From the NCBI RefSeq assembly GCF_036227605.1, contig NZ_CP109487.1:8729001-8793000 (forward strand): a DNA stretch of 64,000 nt, in the 5' to 3' direction. Both the position numbers and the translations under genes were made by a program. The DNA comes from Streptomyces sp. NBC_01439 (lineage in GTDB: Bacteria; Actinomycetota; Actinomycetes; Streptomycetales; Streptomycetaceae). The stretch's first letter is position 1, and each line of letters begins with the position of its first letter. Under the pieces are notes generated by a model. It saw nothing but the letters and a program-made list of their open reading frames with translations, was not told where the DNA came from and did not search any database. Positions 45,457-52,739 of the stretch are shown here, piece after piece.

Positions 45457-46087
45457 ACCGGCCCGACGGGTCGTCCGGTTCACCCGTGCCGAGCGCTGGG
45501 TCCACCGCACGACCGCCGCACTGACCCTGCTGTGCGTGGCGACCGCCGCCGCTCTGTACGTACCGCAGTTCGCCGAACTGGTCGGCCGCAGGGCTCTCGT
45601 GGTGACGGTCCACGAATGGGCCGGCATCCTGCTGCCCGTGCCGTTCCTGATCGGTCTCGCCTCTCCCGCCTTCCGGGCCGATCTGCGCAGGTTGAACCGC
45701 TTCGGACCGCACGACAGGAGGTGGCTGCGCGCGGTGCGCGGACGCGACCGCCGGCGCGCGTCCCGGCCCGCGGGGAAGTTCAACGCCGGTCAGAAGCTCT
45801 ACGCGTCGTGGACCGCAGGTGCTGTCCTGGTGATGCTGGCGACCGGTCTGCTGATGTGGTTCACCCATCTGACACCGCTGATCTGGCGCACCAGTGCCAC
45901 CTTCGTGCACGACTGGCTGGCCCTGGCCGTAGGGGTGGTACTGGCCGGGCACATCAGGATGGCGCTCGCCGACCCGGAGGCACGCAGGGGCATGCGCACC
46001 GGGTCCGTCGAGCGCCCCTGGGCGGAGCGGGAGCACCCGCTGTGGCTGAAGGACGAGCCGAGGAACGAGCGCGCCGAACGGCCGTGA
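45437..46087 (+). CDS. cytochrome b561/FdnI-like membrane subunit
   Basis: A 216-residue, four-helix diheme cytochrome b. Candidate heme ligands are RWVHRTTA, VVTVHEWAG, ATFVHDWLAL and VLAGHIRMALADP, one near each helix. The loop GKFNAGQKLYASW is characteristic of formate-dehydrogenase gamma-like subunits. GTG 45437 lies inside the upstream gene (20-nt overlap), implying coupled translation with the molybdopterin enzyme, for which it would be the quinone-linked electron partner. Confidence 0.88.
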   Translation: MTPPPSEPARRVVRFTRAERWVHRTTAALTLLCVATAAALYVPQFAELVGRRALVVTVHEWAGILLPVPFLIGLASPAFRADLRRLNRFGPHDRRWLRAVRGRDRRRASRPAGKFNAGQKLYASWTAGAVLVMLATGLLMWFTHLTPLIWRTSATFVHDWLALAVGVVLAGHIRMALADPEARRGMRTGSVERPWAEREHPLWLKDEPRNERAERP

Positions 46088-46219
46088 GAAGGGGCTGAGG
46101 TCGAGGTCGAGGCGGATGCCGGATGCCGGACGGGCGTTCCGGCGGAACGAGGACGGCCGGGTGTTGCAACACGCTGCAACCAGCGCCGATCCAAGTTGAG
46201 TTGACACCGACCCCATCCC

Positions 46220-46261
46220 TGCACCACCCTTTCACTACTTACCTAGTGAAAGGGTGGTGCA
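46220..46261. promoter_or_regulatory. 42-bp inverted repeat operator of GntR/ABC operon
   Basis: Perfect 18-bp arms (TGCACCACCCTTTCACTA and complement) with the 6-nt loop CTTACC. The right arm contains the AAAGGGTGG ribosome-site region and one candidate GTG of the GntR gene, so the repeat could act both as repressor operator and as an mRNA hairpin masking translation start. A TTGACA lies just upstream at 46201-46206. Confidence 0.8.
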
Positions 46262-46265
46262 AGGC

Positions 46266-46655
46266 GTGCTGGAATACCGCATCGACCGGCGCAGCGGCAT
46301 CGCCACGTACGTGCAGATCGTCCAGCAGACCAAGCAGGCCCTGCGTCTGGGCCTGCTGGAGCCGGGCGACAAGCTGCCGACGGCGCGAGAGGTCGTGGAA
46401 GCCACCGCGATCAACCCGAACACCGTCCTCAAGGCCTATCGCGAACTGGAACGCGAAGGCCTCGTCGAGGCGAAGCGGGGGATGGGCACCTTCATCCGCA
46501 AGTCCTTGGGCAGCGCCCCGGCCGAGTCCCCGTTGCACGCCGAACTCACCGACTGGGCCCGGCGGGCCCGGGACGCCGGTTTGGAGCGCGACGACGTGGC
46601 CGCACTCTTCACATCCGTACTGGAACGACACTTCAAGGGGGACGGCGAAGCATGA
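46266..46655 (+). CDS. GntR family regulator (YtrA subfamily)
   Basis: A 129-residue short GntR protein: MLEYRIDRRSGIATYVQIVQQTKQALRLG, then the winged helix EPGDKLPTAREVVEATAINPNTVLKAYRELEREGLVEAKRGMGTFI, and a short dimerisation tail. YtrA-type members regulate neighbouring ABC exporters. GTG 46266 is chosen (AAAGGGTGG eight bases upstream); GTG 46254 lies inside the inverted repeat. The stop overlaps the ABC ATPase start (ATGA), so this is the first gene of a three-gene operon under its own control. Confidence 0.9.
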   Translation: MLEYRIDRRSGIATYVQIVQQTKQALRLGLLEPGDKLPTAREVVEATAINPNTVLKAYRELEREGLVEAKRGMGTFIRKSLGSAPAESPLHAELTDWARRARDAGLERDDVAALFTSVLERHFKGDGEA

Positions 46656-47539
46656 CGGAAACCGTGATCGAGGCCGAAGGCCTCGGACTGCGCCACGGAC
46701 GCCGGGGAGGTTGGGCGCTGCGCGACTGCTCCTTCCGCCTCCCCGCAGGCCGCGTGTGCGCGCTCGTCGGGCCCAACGGCGCCGGGAAATCGACCCTCTT
46801 GGGCCTCGCCGCCGGCCTCGCGCTCCCCACGGAGGGCACCCTGCGCACCGTGCCGCGCGAGAAGCTCGCGTACGTCGGACAGAACAAGCCCCTCTATCCG
46901 CAGTTCACCGTCGCCGAGACCCTGCGGATGGGCCGCGAGCTCAACCCGGGGCGCTGGGACGCGGCGACGGCGCAGCGGATCGTCGAGGCCGGGGAACTCG
47001 ACCCGCGTACCAAGGTCCGCAGCCTCTCCGGCGGGCAGCGCACCCGCGTCGCGCTGGCCCTGGCCCTCGGCAAGCGCCCCGACCTGCTGCTGCTCGACGA
47101 GCCGATGGCCGACCTCGACCCGCTCGCCCGGCGCGAGCTCATGGGCACCCTGATGGCCGACGCCGCAGACAACGGCACCTCCCTGGTGATGTCCTCGCAC
47201 ATCCTGACCGAGCTGGAGGGCGCCTGCGACCACCTCCTGCTCGTCGACCGCGGCCGGATCCGCCTGAGCGGCCCCATCGACGAGGTCGTCGCGGTCCACC
47301 GACTGCTCACCGGCCCCGCCGCCGCCTCCGCTCGACTCTCCGCCCACACCGTCGTCGAGTCCCGTACGACCGGCCGCCAGCTCACCGCCCTCGTGCGGCT
47401 GCAAGAGCCCGTCGACAACGGGGTCTGGCAGACGGAGCACCCGACCCTGGAGGAAATCCTGCTCGCCCATCTGCGTTCCCCCGATGCCCCGTCCTTCACC
47501 GGCCAGGACTCCCTCACCACCTCGGGGGCGCGGGCATGA
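46652..47539 (+). CDS. ABC transporter ATP-binding protein
   Basis: A 295-residue ATPase. Walker A is VGPNGAGKST (about residues 38-47), the signature is RSLSGGQRTRVALALALGK, Walker B is LLLLDEPMADLDP and the switch His is in MSSHILTELE. The C-terminal 80 residues are an accessory domain (LTALVRLQEPVDNGV). Overlaps with the GntR gene and the permease gene give a strict operon. It probably exports a lipid-like or antibiotic-like compound and may respond to envelope stress, as other YtrA-linked systems do. Confidence 0.95.
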   Translation: MTETVIEAEGLGLRHGRRGGWALRDCSFRLPAGRVCALVGPNGAGKSTLLGLAAGLALPTEGTLRTVPREKLAYVGQNKPLYPQFTVAETLRMGRELNPGRWDAATAQRIVEAGELDPRTKVRSLSGGQRTRVALALALGKRPDLLLLDEPMADLDPLARRELMGTLMADAADNGTSLVMSSHILTELEGACDHLLLVDRGRIRLSGPIDEVVAVHRLLTGPAAASARLSAHTVVESRTTGRQLTALVRLQEPVDNGVWQTEHPTLEEILLAHLRSPDAPSFTGQDSLTTSGARA

Positions 47540-48468
47540 GCGGCACGACACTGAGGGGCCCGTACTGGGTCGCCGTCCGCCAGCACCGGCACGTGCTGTG
47601 GGCGTTGCCCGTCGTCGTGGCCGTCTGCCTCGCCGCCATGGTCGCCCTGCGTTCCTGGGCCGGGGATTCGTCCTCGGACCAGGTGGGCGCGGCGTGGACG
47701 AACGACGGCTACCTGCTGCTGCGGCTCTGTGTGCAGTACGCCGGTACGGGCCTGCTGTTCCTGCCGTCACTGGTGGGGGCCTTCGTGGCCGGCCCCATGA
47801 CGGCCCGCGAGTTGGAGAGCGGCACCTGGCGGCTCGCCCTCACCCAGTCGACCACCCCGAAGGCCTGGCTCGGCTCGAAGGTCGTGGTGGCGGCAGCCGC
47901 GTCGGTGCTCGGCGCGGTCGCCCTCGTCGGGGTCTACCGCATCGGCTGGGCGCGGATGGCCGGCACCTACCAACTCCATTGGGCGGACCGGGGAACGTAC
48001 GAAGCCACCGGCCCGGTACTCGCCGCCTACTGCCTGCTCGGCGTGGCCCTCGGCGTGCTCGTGGGCCAGCTGGTCCGGCGGACGCTGGTGGCCATGGCGC
48101 TCACCGGATTGCTCACCGGCCTGGTGCTGCTGGGCGTCGGCGCGCTGCGGTGGTCGATCCTCCCCGTGGAGACGGGCACGATGCCGCTCCAGGGGAACCT
48201 CGCGAAGCTGATCCCCGGCGACTCCTTGATGATGGACACGGGGCTGCTCACCTCCACGGGGGAGCGCCTTCCCGAGTACGCGTGCTTCGAGCGGACCCAC
48301 CACCTGAGCACCTGCCCGGCGGACCTGGACGTCACCGGCTGGTACGCGGAGTTCCACCCGGTCTCGCACTACTGGCCGACGCAGCTCATCGAGAGCTCGC
48401 TGGTCCTGGCCGTGGCCGGCGTCGCCCTGTTCGCCGCCTTCCGGCTGGTGGGCGCCCGGCGCGCCTGA
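47536..48468 (+). CDS. ABC transporter permease
   Basis: A 310-residue permease with about six membrane helices: VLWALPVVVAVCLAAMVAL, LLFLPSLVGAFVAGPMTA, VVVAAAASVLGAVALVGVY, VLAAYCLLGVALGVLVGQL, LVAMALTGLLTGLVLLGVGAL and SLVLAVAGVALFAAFRLV. A large extracytoplasmic loop between helices 5 and 6 carries two Cys (YACFERTHHLSTCP). ARELESGTWRLALTQSTTPKAWLGSK is the coupling region typical of ABC-2 permeases. ATG 47536 overlaps the ATPase stop by 4 nt. Confidence 0.92.
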   Translation: MSGTTLRGPYWVAVRQHRHVLWALPVVVAVCLAAMVALRSWAGDSSSDQVGAAWTNDGYLLLRLCVQYAGTGLLFLPSLVGAFVAGPMTARELESGTWRLALTQSTTPKAWLGSKVVVAAAASVLGAVALVGVYRIGWARMAGTYQLHWADRGTYEATGPVLAAYCLLGVALGVLVGQLVRRTLVAMALTGLLTGLVLLGVGALRWSILPVETGTMPLQGNLAKLIPGDSLMMDTGLLTSTGERLPEYACFERTHHLSTCPADLDVTGWYAEFHPVSHYWPTQLIESSLVLAVAGVALFAAFRLVGARRA

Positions 48469-48564
48469 GTCCGGGACGGGGCGGTGGGCGGTGTGCGGTG
48501 TGGGGAGTACGGCAGATGGCGGACGGCACTTGTGGAGCCGCCCCGCGGTCAGCACGCTTGATCC

Positions 48565-49950
48565 ATGACCACACCCGTCCCCGGTCCGGTGCGGCCCCCT
48601 GCGGCGGTCCGGCCGGACGGCGCGCGCCGGGCGCTGGTGGCGGGATCCGTCGGCAACTTCATCGAGTGGTACGAGTTCGGGATCTACGGCTACTTCGCCA
48701 GCGTCATCGCGGCGCAGTTCTTCACTCCCGAGGGCGGCAGCGAGGTGGAGGGGCTCGTCAAGGCGTACGCGTCGTTCGCCCTGGCGTTCTTCTTCCGGCC
48801 GGTCGGGGCAGCAGTGTTCGGGCGGTTCGGCGACCGGGTGGGCCGGCGGCCCGCGCTCGTCGTGGTCGTCTGTCTGATGACCGGAGCCACGGCAATGATC
48901 GGTCTGTTGCCGACGTACGCCTCGATCGGCGCGGCCGCGCCATGGCTCCTGACGCTGCTGCGGATCCTGCAAGGGCTCTCGGCCGGCGGGGAGTTCGGCG
49001 GGGCGGTCTCGGTCATGACGGAATGCGCACCACCGGGCCGCCGGGGCCGGTACGGGGCCTGGCAGTCGTTCACGGTCGCGCTCGGCCTGCTCGCGGGCGC
49101 CGCCGTGGCGGTGGTCCTGGCGAGCGCACTGACCGCGTCGCAGCTGCACGGGTGGGGCTGGCGGGTGCCGTTCCTGCTGACCGTGCCGCTGGGGCTCGTC
49201 GCACTGCGGCTGCGGTTGCGGCTGCCCCCGGACGAGCCCCGCACCGTGGGACCGCCCCCGGACGAGCCCCACGCCCTCGGACCCGAACACCGACCCGAAC
49301 GCCGACCCGAACACCGGACCGGGCCCCGCTCCCGGCCGCGCCCCGTGCCGCGCCCAGGGGAGACGGTCCGGGCCGTGGTCCTGGGCATCGGGCGGATGAT
49401 GGGCTGGTCGGCCGCCGGATACACCTTCCTGGTGGTCATGCCCTCCTACTTGCAGAGCACACTCGGTACCACCTTCCAGCAGGCACTGCTCGGCACCGTC
49501 CTGGCCAACCTGGGGTTCGCCGCGTCGGTCCTGCCCGCCGGCCGGCTGAGCGACCGGATCGGGCGGCGGACGGTGATGGTGGCGGGTGCCCTGCTGGTGG
49601 CCGTGTTCGCCCTCCCGCTGCTGCACCTGGTGCAGGACCCCGCCGGGTCGGCGCACACGAAGGGAGCGGCGCTGTTCGCCGCGGGCGCCGGCGTCGGCCT
49701 GATGGCGGGTCCGGGGCCCGCGATGCTGGCCGAGATGTTCCCGGCCAGGGTGCGCTGCACCGGGCTCGGACTGGCGTACGCGCTGTCCAACGCTGTGTTC
49801 TCGGGCTGTGCGGGACTGATCATCACCGAGGTGATCGAGCGGACCGGGAACGTCGACGTCCCCGGCTACTACGCCGCGGCGACCTGCGCGGTCAGCGTCG
49901 CCGCGCTGCTGACGCTGCGCGGCGACGACCACCATTGGGCGCTGCGATGA
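48565..49950 (+). CDS. MFS transporter, metabolite:H+ symporter (MHS) family
   Basis: A 461-residue symporter. MHS marks are GNFIEWYEFGIYGYFASVIAAQFF at helix 1, FRPVGAAVFGRFGDRVGRRPAL and LLRILQGLSAGGEFGGAVSVM. The central cytoplasmic loop is an expanded Pro/Arg repeat (PPDEP twice, then PERRPEHR). Its stop overlaps the anmK start (ATGA), so it may import a substrate connected to peptidoglycan sugars or another osmolyte/organic acid typical of the family. Confidence 0.9.
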   Translation: MTTPVPGPVRPPAAVRPDGARRALVAGSVGNFIEWYEFGIYGYFASVIAAQFFTPEGGSEVEGLVKAYASFALAFFFRPVGAAVFGRFGDRVGRRPALVVVVCLMTGATAMIGLLPTYASIGAAAPWLLTLLRILQGLSAGGEFGGAVSVMTECAPPGRRGRYGAWQSFTVALGLLAGAAVAVVLASALTASQLHGWGWRVPFLLTVPLGLVALRLRLRLPPDEPRTVGPPPDEPHALGPEHRPERRPEHRTGPRSRPRPVPRPGETVRAVVLGIGRMMGWSAAGYTFLVVMPSYLQSTLGTTFQQALLGTVLANLGFAASVLPAGRLSDRIGRRTVMVAGALLVAVFALPLLHLVQDPAGSAHTKGAALFAAGAGVGLMAGPGPAMLAEMFPARVRCTGLGLAYALSNAVFSGCAGLIITEVIERTGNVDVPGYYAAATCAVSVAALLTLRGDDHHWALR

Positions 49951-51251
49951 GCACCCTGCGCGTGGTCGGGCTGATGTCCGGCACGTCGTACGACGCGATC
50001 GACGCGGCCGCCGCCGACCTCTCCCTCCACGACGACACACTGGTGTTCACGCCCCTGGGGATGATCAGCACGGCCTACGACGACGCCCTGCGGGCGGACC
50101 TGGCCGGGGCCCTGCCGCCCGCCGGGGCGGACCTGGCCACGGTGTGCCGGCTCGACACCCGCATCGGACGGGCCTTCGCGGCGGCGGCGGTGCGGGCGGA
50201 CGAGGAACTGTGCGGCGGACGGGCCGACCTGGTGGCGTCGCACGGGCAGACGGTTTTCCACTGGGCCGAGGACGGCAGGGTGCACGGCACGCTCCAGATC
50301 GGCGAGGCGGCCTGGATCGCCGAGGCGACCGGCCGGCCCGTCGTCTCCGGCTTCCGCACCCGTGATGTGGCGGCCGGGGGACAGGGGGCGCCGCTGGTCA
50401 GCATCGTCGACGTGATGTGGCTGCGGGGACGCCCCGGGGTGCCGGTCGCACTCAACCTGGGCGGGATCGGGAACGTCACGGTCGTACCGGGCGTGGCGGA
50501 CGGGAGCGGAGGAGAACCGCTGGCCTTCGACACCGGACCCGCCAACGCGCTGATCGACGCGGCAGTGCGGGCCCTGGCCGGGCGGGACGCCTCGGGCGGG
50601 GCGTACACGATGGACGCGGGCGGGGCGCTCGCGGCGCGGGGCGCGGTCCACCCGCCGCTGCTGCGCAGGTTGCTGGACGACCCGTACTACGCCCGTCCCG
50701 CGCCGAAGACGACGGGCAAGGAACACTTCCACCTGCCGTATCTGCGCACGGCGCTGGACTCGTGCGCGCCGCTGCCCGTCGAGGACGTCGTCGCCACGCT
50801 GACCCGGCTCACGGCCCGGACCGTCGCCGACGCGATCCGGCCCTTCGGCGCCACCGAGGTGATCGCGTCGGGCGGGGGAACGCGCAACCCGGTGCTGATG
50901 GACTGGCTGCGGGAAGAGCTGGGTGGGATCGGCGGGGCCGGCAGGGTCGGTGGGGCAGGCGGGGTCGGTCGGTGCGTGGTGCGGTCCTCGGACGAACTCG
51001 GCCTGCCCGCGGGGGCGAAGGAGGCGTACGCCTTCGCCGTTCTGGGCTGGCTCACCGTGCACGGTCTGCCGGGCACCGTCCCCGCGTGCACGGGCGCCCG
51101 GCACGCGAGCGTCCTCGGCTCGATCACGCCCGGCGCCACGGGCCTGCGACTGCCGCGACCACCGGCGACGGCGCCGGTCCGGCTGACCGTCGGCGGAGGT
51201 ACCGACGGCGGTGGGTCTCGCCTTTCTATTTCCAATCTGCATTGTTCCTAG
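49947..51251 (+). CDS. anmK: anhydro-N-acetylmuramic acid kinase
   Basis: A 434-residue kinase that opens and phosphorylates 1,6-anhydroMurNAc to MurNAc-6-P in wall recycling. It has GLMSGTSYDAIDAAAADL (family GLMSGTS-x-D), SHGQTVFHW, LQIGEAAWIAEATGRPVVSGFRTRD, NLGGIGNVTVV, FDTGPANALID and SGGGTRNPVLMDWL. A Gly/Val insert (GGIGGAGRVGGAGGVG) and a 30-residue C-terminal tail extend it beyond the usual 370-390 residues. It is translationally coupled to the MHS transporter. The promoter of the next gene lies inside its 3' end. Confidence 0.92.
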   Translation: MSTLRVVGLMSGTSYDAIDAAAADLSLHDDTLVFTPLGMISTAYDDALRADLAGALPPAGADLATVCRLDTRIGRAFAAAAVRADEELCGGRADLVASHGQTVFHWAEDGRVHGTLQIGEAAWIAEATGRPVVSGFRTRDVAAGGQGAPLVSIVDVMWLRGRPGVPVALNLGGIGNVTVVPGVADGSGGEPLAFDTGPANALIDAAVRALAGRDASGGAYTMDAGGALAARGAVHPPLLRRLLDDPYYARPAPKTTGKEHFHLPYLRTALDSCAPLPVEDVVATLTRLTARTVADAIRPFGATEVIASGGGTRNPVLMDWLREELGGIGGAGRVGGAGGVGRCVVRSSDELGLPAGAKEAYAFAVLGWLTVHGLPGTVPACTGARHASVLGSITPGATGLRLPRPPATAPVRLTVGGGTDGGGSRLSISNLHCS

Positions 51252-51254
51252 AAT
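51233..51254 (+). promoter_or_regulatory. operator CAAT-N4-ATTG plus -10 box of SufR-like gene
   Basis: CAATCTGCATTG (51233-51244) lies just upstream of TAGAAT (51249-51254), which is six bases before the GTG start. The same 12-bp dyad type occurs before the downstream gene (51965-51976). Confidence 0.6.
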
Positions 51255-51260
51255 GGTCGC

Positions 51261-51977
51261 GTGAACGATATCGATGCGATCGCGATGTTGCAGGATCCGG
51301 TGCGGCGCCGCCTGTACGAGTACGTGGCGGCACAGGGTCGGGAGGTCGGTCGCAACGAGGCCGCCGAGGCGGCCGGGGTGGCGCGCACGCTCGCTGCGCA
51401 CCACCTGGACAGGCTGACCGAGGCTGGACTGTTGGAGAGCGGCAGCCGCCGCCTGACGGGCCGCTCGGGTCCGGGGGCCGGCCGGCCGGCCAAGGTGTAC
51501 ACGCGGGCGCGGGCCGAGCGGTCGGTGTCCTTGCCCGCCCGCGACTACCTCACCGCCGCCGAGTTGCTCGCCGAGGCCGCCGAGCAGGCGGGGCTGGACG
51601 CGGTGCTGCGCGCGGCCGCGGGCCGCAGGGGCGAGGCCCTGCGGGGTTCGGCGGCGCCCTGTGCCGGACTGGAAGAGGTCGTGGCGATGCTGGCCGACCG
51701 CGGCTACGAACCGTACCTGGAAGGCGGCGAGGGCGCGGAGGGTGCCCGGGACGACGCAGGCGCGGGGGCGATGACCGGGGCGGCCGCGCGCGTCGTCCGC
51801 ATGCGCAACTGCCCCTTCCACGCCGTCGCCGAACACTTCCCGCCGCTCGTCTGCGGCATGAACCTCGCGTTGCTGGAAGGACTGTTCGGTACGGATGGTC
51901 CCGTGCGCCCCCGCATGGACGCCCGGCCCGGGGAATGCTGCGTGGTGATCGAGAGTTCTAAAAACAATGATCATTGA
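51261..51977 (+). CDS. SufR-like winged-helix regulator with C-terminal Cys cluster
   Basis: A 238-residue regulator. The N-terminal wHTH reads MLQDPVRRRLYEYVAAQ, EAAEAAGVARTLAAHHLDRLTEAGLLESGSRR. The C-terminal domain has RNCPFHAVAEHFPPLVCGMNLALLEGLFG and PGECCVVIE, a C-X13-C-X27-CC pattern close to that of the Fe-S sensor SufR. An Fe-S cluster or thiol sensor of iron or redox state is likely. TAGAAT-N6-GTG implies leaderless translation. Matching CAAT-N4-ATTG sites flank the gene. The stop codon lies at the second site. Confidence 0.82.
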   Translation: MNDIDAIAMLQDPVRRRLYEYVAAQGREVGRNEAAEAAGVARTLAAHHLDRLTEAGLLESGSRRLTGRSGPGAGRPAKVYTRARAERSVSLPARDYLTAAELLAEAAEQAGLDAVLRAAAGRRGEALRGSAAPCAGLEEVVAMLADRGYEPYLEGGEGAEGARDDAGAGAMTGAAARVVRMRNCPFHAVAEHFPPLVCGMNLALLEGLFGTDGPVRPRMDARPGECCVVIESSKNNDH

Positions 51978-52002
51978 CATAGAAAGGGGGTCGTGCTGGG
52001 AT
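51965..52002 (+). promoter_or_regulatory. operator CAAT-N4-ATTG overlapping TTGACA...TGGGAT promoter
   Basis: CAATGATCATTG (51965-51976) is a perfect 12-bp palindrome. It overlaps a perfect -35 TTGACA (51974-51979); 17 nt later comes TGGGAT (51997-52002), and six bases after that the ATG of the DUF3291 gene. Binding there would block the -35 box. Confidence 0.65.
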
Positions 52003-52008
52003 GAGGGC

Positions 52009-52503
52009 ATGACCGCACCCGCGCATGCCAGCCACCTCGCCCAACTCAACGTCGCGACGCTCCTCCACCCCTTCGACGACCCGCGCATGGCGCCGTTCGT
52101 CGAGATGCTCGACCCGGTCAACGCCGCCGCCGACGGCGCGCCCGGCTTCGTGTGGCGCCTCGTCGAGGAGGGTGCGGCCGACGCCACGGGCCTGCGCCCG
52201 GCGGGGGAGGACGTCGTCGTCAACCTGTCGGTGTGGCAGACCCAGGAGGCCCTGTGGGACTTCTCCTACCGCAGCGGGCACCTGGAAGTGATGCGCCGGC
52301 GCCGCGAATGGTTCGAGCGGCACGTCCAGGCGCACCTGGTGCTCTGGTGGGTCCCCGCCGGGCACCGGCCGACCGTCGCCGAGGCCCTGGAGCGGCTGGC
52401 CGACCTGCGGGTGCACGGGCCTTCCCCGAGCGCGTTCACGTTCGCCTCCGCCTACACCGCCGCCCAGGCCGCCCAGCACCTCCGGGCCGTGCCACCGGCG
52501 TAG
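52009..52503 (+). CDS. DUF3291 family protein
   Basis: A 164-residue dimeric ferredoxin-like-fold protein related to antibiotic-biosynthesis monooxygenases. It has AQLNVATLLHPFDDPRMAPFVEMLDPVNAAADGAPGFVWRL, then VVVNLSVWQTQEALWDFSYRSGHLEVMRRRREWFE and LVLWWVPAGHRPTVAEALERL. The reaction is unknown; a heme- or flavin-related role is sometimes considered for the fold. It probably starts leaderless at ATG 52009 from a promoter carrying a SufR-like operator, so it is likely controlled by the preceding regulator. Confidence 0.88.
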   Translation: MTAPAHASHLAQLNVATLLHPFDDPRMAPFVEMLDPVNAAADGAPGFVWRLVEEGAADATGLRPAGEDVVVNLSVWQTQEALWDFSYRSGHLEVMRRRREWFERHVQAHLVLWWVPAGHRPTVAEALERLADLRVHGPSPSAFTFASAYTAAQAAQHLRAVPPA

Positions 52504-52739
52504 CCCGAGCACGTCGGCCGGACCGCGAGGCCGATGCCGTCCGGGGGTCCGCAGCCCCCTTTCACGTGCGCCGGCGACGTGCTGGTGAGCACGGTTGATC
52601 GGTAACAAGGGCTCCATCCACTCCCGCGCCGCCTCCGTCAACTCGCCTCGACCTGCCCCAAGATCAATTTTGAGACAGATGGCCTTAGCATGGGCATGCC
52701 ACCCCCCCCCGTGCCGTGACCAGCCGACGGAAGACCCCC

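Noticed and set aside
46201..46206. Perfect TTGACA as -35 of the GntR operon
   Set aside because: No matching -10 box at 16-19 nt; the promoter is left unassigned although the hexamer is noted.
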